Assembly: GCA_018806915.1 (NCBI GenBank)
Contig: JAGKQI010000090.1
Span: 1,550,001-1,614,000, forward strand
Length of the DNA stretch: 64,000 nt
Reading direction: 5' to 3'
Source: Phytophthora colocasiae
Lineage: Eukaryota > Oomycota > Peronosporomycetes > Peronosporales > Peronosporaceae
This document shows, piece after piece, positions 20,998-32,204 of the stretch; within the stretch, counting starts at the first letter, position 1, and every line of letters starts with the position of its first letter. The notes under the pieces were generated by a model. The model was not told where the DNA came from. It made no database searches and saw nothing but the letters and a program-made list of their open reading frames with translations. The position numbers were made by a program, and so were the translations under genes.

Positions 20998-22489
20998 TTA
21001 CTGTTGTCGGCGGTTGTATGTACTTGCTGCCAATTTCTCTGCAAAATGCATTTCCTACAGCGACAGAATTAGTATGAAAAGAACAAGAGCAAAAGCTTCA
21101 GAGCTTACAGACTGTATAGTACATACAGTACCTTGAACGGAGCAATTGAGATCGGATGCACAGCAGCGACGTCCGTGAGCGAGTCTCTGTGGCTGCGGAC
21201 AGGTCGATCCAACGTGCCGCGGGATAATTCTCCAGCGTATGAGATCACACCCATCACATCCGACGTCGCAGGGTTCACAGGCCTGCGACGACGGGCAGAC
21301 TCGGCGAGTAGCAGCACGAGCGGCTTGGCCACACCAGGAAGAAGCGGAACCAGTTGATGGAGATGTTCGGTCGCGCGCGAATGGATGAAGATCTGCGAGT
21401 TAAAACAAGCAGATCAGTTAGTTCTCTTCTTCGTCTTGGTCTTATGAGGACCAGATCAACTTACTTGAGTCGCCACGACGGTGAGTAGCTCATTCTTCAG
21501 CGTCGAGTCGCGTCGAGCCTCCAGCACGCTCATGTCTGCGTCAACGCTCTCTGCTATGGCAGACACTGAAGCTGTTGCAGCCTGCAGCTTCTGTTGCGCC
21601 TTCTCGTAGTCGGGTGGACTCCTTTTCTGAGCTTCAGCATTGCGTTGTGCTGAGTCAAGGTCACCGAGCTGCAAAGAGATGTATACGGCAATGTTAAAAG
21701 AGCCCAGAGTCTGCTTAGAGCGCTGTATTCTCACCTTTTGCTTGAGATTCTTGAGCTGTTGACTTAAAGTGGCGTTGCTGGCACGCAATTCCTGCAGTGG
21801 TTGCACGACTGTGCGGTACTGGAGAGATTGAGCCACGTCAAACACGTTTTCTTGCAGAGATTGCTGGATCTCTTCCACACGGAGAGAGCTCTGAGCGAGC
21901 GCCTTGGCACCAAGAGATTGGTCCGTGGACTCCGTTGAGGCTATTATGAATACAAGTGTCAAGTGAGCGTGATACTTTCATCCACACACCACTCAATAGT
22001 ATTGCTCACCTTCTTGTGCGTCTTGCAGTTGAGACTCGAAGAAAGCGGAGAACGCGTGCATCAGTTGCGCTGTAGCTTGAGCGTACGCGTGTGTTGCATT
22101 GGTGTAGTGTGCCATGGCCTTTGAGAGATCCTCCAGACGATCGTTGTAGCGGTTAAATCTGCAAAGAATGAGTGCGTTAGATTACTAACAGAAGAAGCAC
22201 TCGGGGATCAAACCTTGTACCTCTGCATACGGTATTCCAGCGCAGGGTCGACGCCACCTTCTGATCCAGCTCCTATCGACCGAGCGATTTCATCCTTCAG
22301 TCTATATACCCAGTCAGTGATGGTTTTACACCTAGCGAGGGCTACAGTACACGTACCGACGCGATCCGTCCTTCACGCCCTTCATGATAGAGCCATCCTT
22401 CACGTTCTTCATCAACTGCAAATACCAGCATCTACGTTAGCCAGACCACCTCATCCAGATAAATCCATCCATCGCACCCAGGACGCCAT
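20998..22489 (-). CDS. BAR-domain-like protein
   Basis: Eight exons on the complement: 22478-22489, 22357-22415, 22221-22301, 22010-22158, 21735-21940, 21465-21668, 21132-21392, 20998-21054; 342 residues. Exon 1 codes only MASW. The helical core follows the BAR pattern: YNDRLEDLSKAMAHYTN, AYAQATAQLMHAFSAFFE, then SLQYRTVVQPLQELRAS and YEKAQQKLQAATASVS, as in Rvs161/BIN3-type proteins that bend membranes during endocytosis. The region after the core (HQLVPLLPGVAKPLVLLLAE onward) lacks an SH3 domain and ends NRRQQ. BAR assignment rests on helix pattern and a few typical residues, so a generic coiled-coil protein remains possible. Head-to-head with the temptin-like gene, ATGs 205 bp apart. Confidence 0.7.
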
Positions 22490-22637
22490 GGTAGCTTTTG
22501 TTTGATCTATTGAGGAACCAGAATGACCCGTCGCAACGGCTTCACACGAAAAAAACGGTCAAAAGTCTTCAGATTGATGGCCACCGCGACATTCATGATG
22601 GGAACTCCTCTATGCGATTTCTATGCTGCTTTCCTCC

Positions 22638-22654
22638 CGTCATTCCTCAGTTTT
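22638..22654 (+). promoter_or_regulatory. Oomycete core promoter (Inr + FPR)
   Basis: The stretch CGTCATTCCTCAGTTTT fits the oomycete initiator with flanking promoter region, TCATTYYNCAWTTT, with one mismatch. It lies 41 bp upstream of the ATG at 22695. If transcription starts here, the in-frame ATG at 22623 would be outside the mRNA, supporting 22695 as the true start. Confidence 0.6.
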
Positions 22655-22694
22655 CCGCTTCCTAGCAACCCTGACCTCTTCACTTTCCACAACG

Positions 22695-23342
22695 ATGCAG
22701 TTTGCTTTGGGATTTTGTGTGCTCTCCTCGTTTTTCCTTCAGTCCAGTGCTCGCCCTTCATTCGTAGCTCTTGTTCCGAATGGCAACGGAGTGACCGGGA
22801 TCTCTGCATTGGGTCACGTGAATGGCATGGGTGGAGGAGCTACGAATGCGTTTGGCAAGGCTTTCGCAGCTGCTGGACACCAGTGGACTACGGAACTATG
22901 CCAAGCGGACTCGGACGGTGACGGCGCTACAAACGGCGAAGAGCTGGGTGACCCGTGCTGTTCCTGGTCGCCATCAACAGGCTTTAATGGCGCGTCCTCG
23001 TCGACGTCTCCGAGTCACCCAGGTGTGCCGAACAGCTTCACGACGGAGCAACTCGCTTCAATGACCTGCGAGGGCGAGACCGAATTTAATCCAGTGGCTA
23101 CCAGTAGTGGCTCTTCTTCAATGGCTTCGTCTCAATCTGCTTCCCACTCACAGACGTCGAGCTTTAACAACAGCAGTGGATCCTTCGACGATGTGGCAGT
23201 CCCGAACTTCCAGCCTAACGTCTCTCCCGACCCACGACTTGATCAAACGCCTTCAACTCCCGTTACTTCGAGTGCTAGTGACCTGAAGATTGCAGCTATT
23301 GCGTCTTACTGCTTCAGTATCATTTTAACTGTAGCCATGTAA
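22695..23342 (+). CDS. Secreted temptin-like protein, probably GPI-anchored
   Basis: 215 residues from ATG 22695. A clear signal peptide is present (MQFALGFCVLSSFFLQSSA). The temptin-type Cys/Cys domain covers residues about 19-125: PNGNGV near the start, GHVNGMGGGATNAFGKAF, HQWTTELCQADSDGDGATNG (a calcium-loop-like acidic run), GDPCCSW and HPGVPNS. Temptin was described as a secreted molluscan pheromone component; related domains occur in oomycete secretomes, where the role is unknown. A Ser/Thr-rich linker (about 135-190) leads to a hydrophobic C-terminus (IAAIASYCFSIILTVAM), typical of GPI attachment to the cell surface. An upstream in-frame ATG (22623) would bury the signal peptide and is not used here. 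Confidence 0.8.
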   Translation: MQFALGFCVLSSFFLQSSARPSFVALVPNGNGVTGISALGHVNGMGGGATNAFGKAFAAAGHQWTTELCQADSDGDGATNGEELGDPCCSWSPSTGFNGASSSTSPSHPGVPNSFTTEQLASMTCEGETEFNPVATSSGSSSMASSQSASHSQTSSFNNSSGSFDDVAVPNFQPNVSPDPRLDQTPSTPVTSSASDLKIAAIASYCFSIILTVAM

Positions 23343-23425
23343 GGGCAAGTTGAAGTTGGTGTAACCCCTCCAGTGTAACCCTTCGATGTAACCCTATCAA
23401 AAATATATTTCGTTGGTGAGACTCG

Positions 23426-25267
23426 ATGGATGGGACAAATGGAGGCGACTCCGCCGCTGATATCTTCTCTCGCGTGCTCCACAGCTCCAATTACAAGAAT
23501 CCCAGTGGTGGTACAGTAGATGGTAGTAACAGTGCTGCAGTGGGAGGCTTCCTTGTGTGTCTGGACGTCCCCACAGCCACAGAATTCGGTGTGGACTATG
23601 AGGTTTTCCGTTCTGGTCCCAAATTCCAAGGTGTCAAGTTCCTCCCACTAGGAATCCACTTTGTACTCTTCCGCTCTCGAGAACAAGAGCATGGTATTCG
23701 GCAGGGCTTCTTCATTAATGTGGAGAGACATGCTCAGGTAATAGTGCGCGAGTGGAGCTTGGAGAAGGAGGAGCTGGGACCCCCACGACCAGGACTTAAC
23801 GTTGAGAACCTCGAGCGTAAGTCGGTTGTCTTTGAACAGCAGTAGTTACACTTGCTTAGTGAGTTATAACTGACATTGCTGATGTTGCAGGTGCTGTGTT
23901 ATCGTTCCAGCTTGATAGCGGACTTGGGCCGTACCCGAAGCAGCATTTGAAGACGTGGCAACGACTCTCCAAGTACATTTCTACCTCCGTCTTACAGGTT
24001 TGTGATTAGAGATACTGTGAGGGGAATGCTGTGTAGCATTCTGAATAGTCATTTTGCTTTCGTGCAGCGTTGTGGTGTGGAGTTTGGCGCGATTCTTCTT
24101 CCTGGAGACGCAGTTGAAGATGCTGCTACATCGTCCAAGATTCACGACGGCGTTATTCCGTACTTCCCGGATCTACCACGAACCGTGCGGTTCACTGCGC
24201 TGAAGAAGAGAAGGACAGATCTATCAGCAGGAGCGAGAACAGCCTACCATTTTGATCGGAGGTGAGTTTGACAGAGCGCCGTAGATTACACGCAGCATAG
24301 TAACTGTGGCTTTTGTTTCATCCAGTGAGAGGCTTGAAGAGTTAATCGAGAATGAGTTTAGAGGCGATTGGAAGGAACTCATAGGCGAGCTACAGCTGTC
24401 GTTCCTAGTATTCCTGCAGTTGTCATCGCTAGCAGCGCTTGAACAGTGGAAGCAGGTAACATTGTTGTCAAAGGAATCGAGATGCGGCTGTGTCTAACGG
24501 TGAATTAATTCTCTTGCTAGTTTATTGCACTTTTGTGTTCATGCGAGCGAGCGCTGTCTACCCATGTGTCACTATTCCTCGCGTTCATCAAGCTTTTCCA
24601 AACGCAATTGGAGCAGGTGCGATACAACTCCAGTGATGTCAATGGTTTCTAGTCTATTAACTTTTCAGTGTCCACCCTAGATTCCAGAAGACTTTTTCCA
24701 AGACGAAACGACTAGCGAAAACTTCCTGAGTCCCTGTTTGCTCTCTCTACTCGAGTTGATTGAAGACGACGACTCTCCACCACAGGTAAGTACAGTAGTC
24801 AGATGGACCCTTTTTCCAACCGTTTTGCTGACAACTTGATAACTCATTTTTTATCCAGCTTCACCAGAAAGCTATTCATCTGCTCCAACTTCTCGCCAAT
24901 CGCTTCCATTGGGATTCAAATGTCGAGTTGGAGCTGGACGAGTTCGCTCCTGTAGTGGTGCCCCAGGACGAGGTAACGTACCACGCAGCTCCCCTGCGAA
25001 AGTCGTTGTTATTGTCGTATCTTTGAAAGATACGTGCCACGTACACTTTCACTACTGCCACACAATTTGTGTGGCAATACTGAGTGATGGTCAGTGGTTA
25101 CTGAAGATCGTTTCCCTGTTCTTGTGATGCAGATTTCCATCGCCAACATCCAGGACCAAGCCACAACAGTATCTACACCTTCTTCCACCCACTCTTCATC
25201 CATGCAACACCAACAGGACGAAGAACGCGAGAACGCAGCAATTGCCGCCGCGTTTCTCCACAGATAG
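23426..25267 (+). CDS. AAR2: U5 snRNP assembly factor AAR2
   Basis: Eight exons: 23426-23816, 23891-23997, 24068-24261, 24326-24455, 24521-24616, 24681-24785, 24859-24972, 25133-25267; 423 residues. AAR2 holds Prp8 in a precursor U5 snRNP before Brr2 replaces it. The N-terminal domain has FLVCLDVPTATEFGVDYE and GPKFQGVKFLPLGIHFVLF, the family's most conserved stretch (human GIDY...GPKFRGVKMIPPGIHFLHY). The C-terminal helical domain has GDWKELIGELQLSFLVFLQ, LEQWKQFIALLCSCERAL and IPEDFFQDE, matching FVCFLIGQVYDAFEQWK and IPADFF. Six of the seven introns are 54-74 bp; the last is 160 bp. The tail is Gln/Glu-rich. Confidence 0.93.
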
Positions 25268-25453
25268 AATGTGTGTGATTTTTTTGGCGGGAGAAGAGAA
25301 CATACAAAATTCAAGATACTTTTGTACCACACCAAGTTTACACTACCCGTTGGTTGGCTGCCCCGTTTGGCTCACATTAGAGTCCCCCTCGTCCGCGACA
25401 AGGGGAGAGCTTTAGGTAAATCGCTACTAGGGATCGGCTCGCTGGATGGAAGC

Positions 25454-28400
25454 ATGAAGCCGCAGCATCCCAGTAACAACCCTGGCGGTCGAGGCTACGG
25501 CCCCAACGGAGGCGCTCCACACCCGCGAGGTAACCCGCACCACCTTGGTACGATCAGGCGTCAGTTGTTAGACCCCGTCAATAGACTTTTTTTTACTTAC
25601 CTGCCACGTATTTTATTTTATTTTTTTTTATTACAGAGTACAGACCCAAGCAACATGATGCTCCTGCACACCCACAGATGCCACCTCCTGGAGCTGATGG
25701 AATGGACGTGAACGCACCTGTGTTCAAGCAAGGCGGAGGCTTCAACCTGCAGCACGTACGTCGTTGTTCTCGATCTGTTTTTCATTGTTGTAGGTTATAT
25801 CTGACGTTTATCATTGCAGAATGCTCGTCCTTACAATGGCCCTATGGGCTACGGTCCTGCTCCTCCTATGGGTCAGCCTGGCCCAGGTATGCCACAGCAG
25901 ATGAGAGGACCCCCTGGAGGTCACCACCACCAGCAGCAGCGTATGCGTGGACCCCCCAGAGGAGCAATGCATCAGCAGCAATACATGCCCAGAGGAGCTA
26001 TGAACCCAGCAGCACAGGGATACTATCCACCTCAGATGCAGATGCAGATACCGCCACCGTACATGATGCAGGGCCAGTATATGGGTGGACCCCCTATGTA
26101 TGGTATGCCTCCCATGCAGGATATGAGCATGGGTATGGGAGGGATGCCAATGCCAGTGCCGCAGCAGCGTCAGCCACCACCGAAGCGTGAGCGAGTTATT
26201 ATTCAGATCACGGACCCTAAGACAGGTAAAGTTATCGTGCCTGGATCGACCTCGGGGCGTACAAGCGATGCTAGCTCTACGGCTGCAGCTGATGATGCTA
26301 AGGCGGCAGTTTCTAGCACTAGCACCACAGCGCAGAGCACCCCGCAGAAGAAGGAGTCGACTCCACCAAAAGAAGATCCTGCTCCCCCTGCCCCGGAGGC
26401 TCCCCAAACAGATACGAAGCAGAATGGAGCGGTAAAATCTGCCTCCAAGTCGCCGAAAAAGTCTCCTAAAAAGAAGGATGCCAACGAGAAAGAGGCTGCT
26501 ACTGAAGTGACGCCACCCACTGTAGGTACGACGACGAATGGTGCGAAGGAGGGCAAGGAGACACTATCTGCAGCCGCTAAGGAGTTCAGGGAGAAGGCTC
26601 AGGCTGCTGCTGCTGGTAAAGTGCCTGTGGAAAAGGCGGTAGAAAAGAAGACGGAAACGACCAAGGCCGGCTCCTCCACTACGACCACCACCACTACAAA
26701 AACAACCACCACCACTACGACAAATAGCAAGGTCTCGTCACCCAAGACGGCTACACAAACGACTGTGACAGAGACAACCGAGGAAACTTCACCTGTCAAG
26801 CAGTCGAATACCATTTCCCCCAAAAAGAAGGATCCTGCACAAGACGCCACTCCGAGTGCGCTGCAAGAGAAGGCACTGGCTGTGGAGAAGGAGGACAAGG
26901 CAAAGGAGGACAAGGTCAAGGAAGGTACTGCAGTAGCCTCCGTTGAGAAGACAACGGATGTGAGCGTCTCCCTTCAGAAAAAGTCAGGTGATAAAGTGAC
27001 ATACACACTCGAGGTTCTGATGAGCTTCCGTGAGGAATTTAAAGAACTTCCAGCTGCTGCCACTGCTTCAGAATCCAAGTGGCCTTCCATGGAGATCACA
27101 AGCGAGGTTGCGGTGTCGCGCGGTGGATCCCGAGGAGGACGCAACGGTGCTGGCTGGGAACGTGGCGACAAGCAGTCCGGCGGTTCAGGACGTGGCTCTC
27201 GTAGTAATTCTGGAGGCGGTCAGTGGGCACGGTCTCAAGATCTTCCGAAGCGTAGCGGCCGTGGAGAACGAGGTGGCCGTGGTGGCCGTGGAGGGCGTGG
27301 TGGTCCTCCGGACCCGCCTCTTTTGGATGGCCCAGTTAAGCCTCTGACCCGGTCAGCTAACCGCTGGATTCCTTCTAAGAACGCTTCGACGTTGGAAGTG
27401 ACCAAGAAGAACGTGAATGGCATCATGAACAAGATGACCCGGGAGAAATTTGACCGCCTCGCTGGGCAATTGACCAGTATCAACATGGAAAGCCTGGAAA
27501 TGCTGCAAGCTGTTATCAAAATCATTTTCGACAAGGCTGTGGGTGAGCCGAACTTCTGCGATATGTACGCAGATTTGTGCGTGCACTTGGAGACCAACTG
27601 GAAGGTGTGGTCGTTCCTGAAGATTGTTCAGAATGACGATGATAAAATGTTTTACTGGACGGCTATGTCCGACTCGGACTCTGAGGTGGTAGGCCCCTTT
27701 GAGGCTGTAAATGATGCCTTGGAGTCTGCCAGTGGCGACGAGTTTGAACCAGTCCCCGCCCCTGCCAACATGAAGTTGAGTGAAGTGCGAGTGCGAGACC
27801 ACAAGTTTATTAAGGTGTGGGTGGAGGAAGACCCGAAGGAACCTCGGTACTATTGGTCTGGCCAGGACCTGGATGATCTTGGTGATGACCAGGTGCTGAA
27901 TGGCCCGTACGAGAGCCACGAGGTTGCAAGCCGCTTCGCTATTAAGACGTGTTCGTTCAAGCGCATTCTACTGAATGCATGCCAGGAAGAGTTCGAGAAG
28001 GATAACATTTACGAGGAGCTGGAGCAGAACTTTAAGAAGGACAAAGAAGAGGGGAAGATCACTCCTCAGATGGAAGCTGACTACGAGGAGAAGCGACTTA
28101 TCATGAAGTTGCGTATGCTCGGTAATATTCGCTTCATTGGTGAACTATACCGGAAGGGCATGCTTCAAGAGCGCATCATGCACGAGTGTATCATGAAGCT
28201 GATGGATGTGCGTATGAGCAACGATGGAACTCTCGTGTGCGTTCACCCGAGCAATCCTCCTGATGAGGAGAGCATTGAGTCCCTGGCTAAACTGCTTACC
28301 ACGATGGGAAAAGACCTGGACAAGCACGGTGCGCAGGGCTTCATGCCCGCGTACTTCCACTATTTGGAGAACAAGCTGGTGAAGGACAAGCGTCTGTCGT

Positions 28401-30053
28401 CTCGTATTACCTTCATGATCAAGGATGTCATCGAGTTGCGCCAGCACAGGTGGGAACCGCGTAGGAAGGAGCTCAAGCAGAAAACGCTGAACGAAATTCG
28501 AAAGGAGGCAGAACGAGAAGCTCGTGCACCCCCAAGTAGCGGACCGAGCGGTGGCGGCGGCGGCGGCGGTGGCCGCGACCGTGGTGATCGCGATCATTTC
28601 CGGTCCGACAGACGATCAAACTCCTCCCGGGATGGATTTAACAGCGGTCGCTCTACGATGGCGCCAGTGTACCAGCACTCGCAGTCTATTGGCAGCCGTG
28701 GCAACAGCAACAGGCAAGTGACGCTTCCGCGTGGCATTGGAGCGCGTGATGATTCAGTGAAGACTGGGCCGTCCGGTAGACCCGCTGCCTTTGGCGTTAG
28801 CGCTCGGCGCGGTGCCCCTACTGGTGCTAGTGGGTCGCCGGCAAGCTTTCCAAGCAGTCGACGTGGCCCAGCGTCTGGTTCAAAGAAACCACAATCACCA
28901 GCTCCTCGAGCCAAGGTGATTCCCCCGCTTGACGATGAGGCTCAGGAGAAGATTGGTAAGAAGGCCAAATCTATCGCTGAAGAGTATGTGTCGATTGTTG
29001 ACCTGAAGGAAGCAGAGGCGTGCTTGGTTGAGATCCAGAAGGAATTCAAGAACCACGAGGATGTGAATCGTCTTTTCGCTTTTGAAGTACTGAAGGCAGC
29101 TATTGATGCGAAGGACGAGGTCCGCGAAAAAATGATGGAGCTGCTCGATAAACTCAGCCTTGAGACAAAAACCCTGACGTTTGTGGGCATCCGCTACGGC
29201 ATTGAGATGACGATCGAGCTGTGCGGTGATCTTTGGTGTGACGTGCCAAAACTTCATGAACACATGTCGGAGTTTGTTGTACGGTTCCTGAAGGAATCGT
29301 CTCTTACGGGTGTCTCGGTTGATTGGCTACTGGGAGGTTGTCTTCAGTCGGTGGATAAGGATGCAATGGAAGAACTACGTGACGGTGGGTTCCTCGCTGC
29401 TGTTGTTGGTGAAATTCTGAAGCTTTCAAAGACGGCCGACGCTGAGAAGACGAAGAAGGAGGTTAGTGCGACGAATGTAACGTTACTGAGCGTCCTTCCG
29501 GGCTACAAGCAGTCTCCCAAGGATCTGCAGGAATGGATCAAGAAATACGAGCTTGAAGATGTTCTGCCGCTGGGACTCGCGTTTGAACTGGTCGAACGGG
29601 TAAGCACAGCCTCTTCGTACGACGAGGTCGTGTCATTTATCACCGAGAGTATTCCCGACGCAATGCGCGCCGACCCGTTTTTCGCGACGTATGCTTGTCT
29701 GTTTATTCTAAATCTGTCGAAGGAGGGGGAGCTGCCGTCATCTGAGCGCTGCATGCTGCTGACTGGCTTCTGCGGCAATACGGACACTCAAGTTCGGCTC
29801 GTGTCGGCGATCATGCAGACGCGCACTGACAACGGTAAGGATTGTTTTAGTTCATTTTGAGAGGGTCTTAGCTAACGAATTGTTTTGTGATGCAGATGAA
29901 GTGAAAAAGCTCCTCAAGCATTTACTTAAGGAAGGCGCAGTGCTGGCTCCTGCGTTGAGCAAGTGGCTTGAGCTCAAGAACGACAATAGTGTGAGTAGGA
30001 AGCGTGTGCAAGAGGAGCTGGGCGAGTTCGTAGAGGACCTGGCCCGCAAGTGA
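25454..30053 (+). CDS. eIF4G-like translation initiation factor with split MIF4G and MA3 domains
   Basis: Four exons: 25454-25529, 25637-25755, 25820-29834, 29896-30053; 1455 residues. The N-terminal third is low complexity: Gly/Pro/Met/Gln-rich, then Lys/Ser/Thr blocks with a poly-Thr run, then a GGRGG (RGG) segment. MIF4G begins after ANRWIPSK (residue about 575) with VNGIMNKMTREKFDRL and resumes with CSFKRILLNACQEEFEK and IRFIGELYRKGML. It is interrupted by about 110 residues containing two W-rich repeats (MFYWTAMSDSDSEVVGPFEA and PRYYWSGQDLDDLGDDQVLNGPYE). An RGG/Gly-rich linker precedes an MA3-like helical region and a terminal W2-like fragment (KWLELKNDN). eIF4G bridges eIF4E, eIF4A and eIF3. 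No eIF4E-binding motif was located with confidence. Confidence 0.88.
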
Positions 30054-30236
30054 TGACCCTACAACGGGTTAGCTCTCGCTATGGACATGCAGACAGAAGC
30101 ATGATGAGCGACACCTCTTAGCGAGTGCTTAGTGCGCTCAGGTGGCGCTCGGCCAGTGCTAGTTAGCATTAAGAAAACAATCAAAGTAAAAAAGACGAGA
30201 AGTGTATTTTTTTAAATGTTTAAAAAATACGTGGTG

Positions 30237-32047
30237 CTAGAACTTAATCGCTCTTTGAGACTGTCGATGCTGCAAGGCTTGCTCCTGTTCTTGCAACTGG
30301 AGATCAACAAGGGAATTAATTAGCACTGATTCAAGAACAGATGTGCAACTCAAATTCAACATACTTCTCGAGATCGGCTCTGCGTCTCTGAGATGACTTC
30401 CTCCGCTTGACTCTGTGCAACTCCCGCTTGTTCGTGGATCTTCTGTAAGAGTCTGGAGTTTAGTTGCACCTCGAGTTTCGTTTGATCAGCCTGAAGGCTG
30501 CGCAGTTCCCGTTCGTGCATTTGCTGAAGAAGAACCTCCTGTTGGGAGCGATTCCTCATCGCTCGTTGCTGTTTAGCCAGCTTTTCCCGACGTTCAGCCT
30601 CCACGCGCTCCTGTTTCCAGAGATCTGCCTGCTTGTTGAGATCGCGCTTGAGAGCTTCTTCTCGTTCCTTCTTCTCCTGCATTTGGATGCGCAAATACTC
30701 CTGTTGTGCGTGACTTCGAGCTTCGGCATCCGTTCGCCGCTTTCGCTCGTCTTCGATCTGCTTCTGGCTGTACTCCTGCTGATATCGCTTCACTCTTTCG
30801 TCTTCTTCACGCGCTCTCGCATCATTAGAGGCCTTTGCGGTGTCGTCAAAGATTTTCATCTTCTTCTTGATGTTCTCTGCCATGGCCTCGATCTGCTTTC
30901 GACGAGCCTCATCTTTCTTCTTCTCCATGGAAATATACTCTTCAGCCAGCTTCATCTCCCACTCACGCTCTTGAGCTTGGTGCTGACGTTTCTGCTCCAG
31001 CTGGGCCTCGTTCTCTTGGAAAACCAGCTCCACTCGGCGCTTTTCGGCCTCCTTTCGAGCTTTTTCACGTGCCAAGTCGTCCTTCCTTTGCTTCTCGAGC
31101 ATCGCAGCCGCTTGTTGCTCTTGGGTCTTCTTAACAGTCCGTTCGCGCTCCGTTTGGGCATACTTGGCTAGCCGCTGCTGAGTCTGAATAGCGATGAGCT
31201 CGTGTTCACGATCTAAACGCTCCTGTTCTTTCCTGCGCTCTTCGTCGTCCGCCTGCCGAATCTTCTCAAGAGTCTGGCGATGGTACTCGGCATTCTTTTC
31301 GCGCTCCTGTTGGCGATTGCTCCTCTTTTGCAAGACTTGCGCCTCCAACTTGGACTTGTATTCACGTCGTTCTCGTAATTTCCGCTCTTTCACCCGTTGT
31401 GCTTCCATCTGCTCTTCGACCGAGCTGAACTTGACAATCTCCTCCCAAATGCCATTGTCCTTTTTAGGAGAGTCATGAGCCGGTAATATGAACCCTACGC
31501 TCTTCTGCTGTAGCTGGGCTTCGCTGATGTATCTGTCGTCGTCGACAACAATTCCACCAGCAGTTGGCGCTCCACGAGCTCCTTTGACCTGCCGCCCCGA
31601 ACGTTCTTTACTGACGGATGACCGTCTTCCTGAATTCTTCTCTCGCGACAGACGTAGAGTGGCGGGCTGTGTCGACTCTTGTTGATTGTCAGGCAGAGGT
31701 TTCCTCCCCGTTTGAGCAGCTATCGAGAGCTGCTTCTGTCTGCGAGTGGAAATCTCATGCACGATCTCTAACAGCGCTGAGTCTGTAAGATCGGAAACTG
31801 AAACAGCTCGTTGCTTGACGATCCTCAGCACTTCCGACGCCATTTCCTCCGCCACTTTAGGGCTCTTCCGCAGCTTTTTTTGCAGTCGAGCGCACATGGC
31901 CAGCCGTTGCTTCTCCTTCATCTGCATCTGACGAGCTTTGTCTCGCAGACGCTCACGGTCTACAGTGCGCACGGTGCTTACAGAAGCCACAGAGTGCATG
32001 TCGGACGGTCTAGCGGTCGTGGCTCGAAGTAGGGGCTTCCCGATCAT
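30237..32047 (-). CDS. Long coiled-coil protein, possibly flagellar/basal body
   Basis: Two exons on the complement: 30365-32047 and 30237-30296; 580 residues. The open frame runs to 32098 but opens with GTG; the first ATG is 32047 (MIGKPLLRATTARPSDMHS). Residues from about 220 to the end are one continuous Glu/Arg/Lys/Gln helix, e.g. KLEAQVLQKRSNRQQERE. The composition and length recall trichohyalin-plectin-homology (TPH) proteins of cilia, such as the CFAP45/CFAP53 group and trichoplein. No specific family can be named. Intron 30297-30364 has a clear GTATGT donor and adds 19 terminal codons. Divergent from the YbaK gene, 157 bp between ATGs. Confidence 0.75.
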
Positions 32048-32204
32048 ATTACCGGCGCTAGTTACAAGACGCAAACTGATCTCGACATCTATTCTCACTT
32101 CGTTCTATTTTTGCCATCTTCTTGAAAAGTAAATTTATCGAGTACAATAAATACTCGAAAACTTTACAATGATGCTATGATTGGTCAAAAATTATATCAT
32201 CTCA

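Noticed and set aside
22623..22694. Upstream in-frame ATG for the temptin-like gene
   Set aside because: A consensus oomycete initiator lies downstream of it, and the start at 22695 gives a proper signal peptide.
30464..31171. A 235-codon plus-strand frame inside the coiled-coil gene
   Set aside because: Shadow of the Glu/Lys/Arg-rich opposite strand; its Leu-rich translation mirrors that composition.
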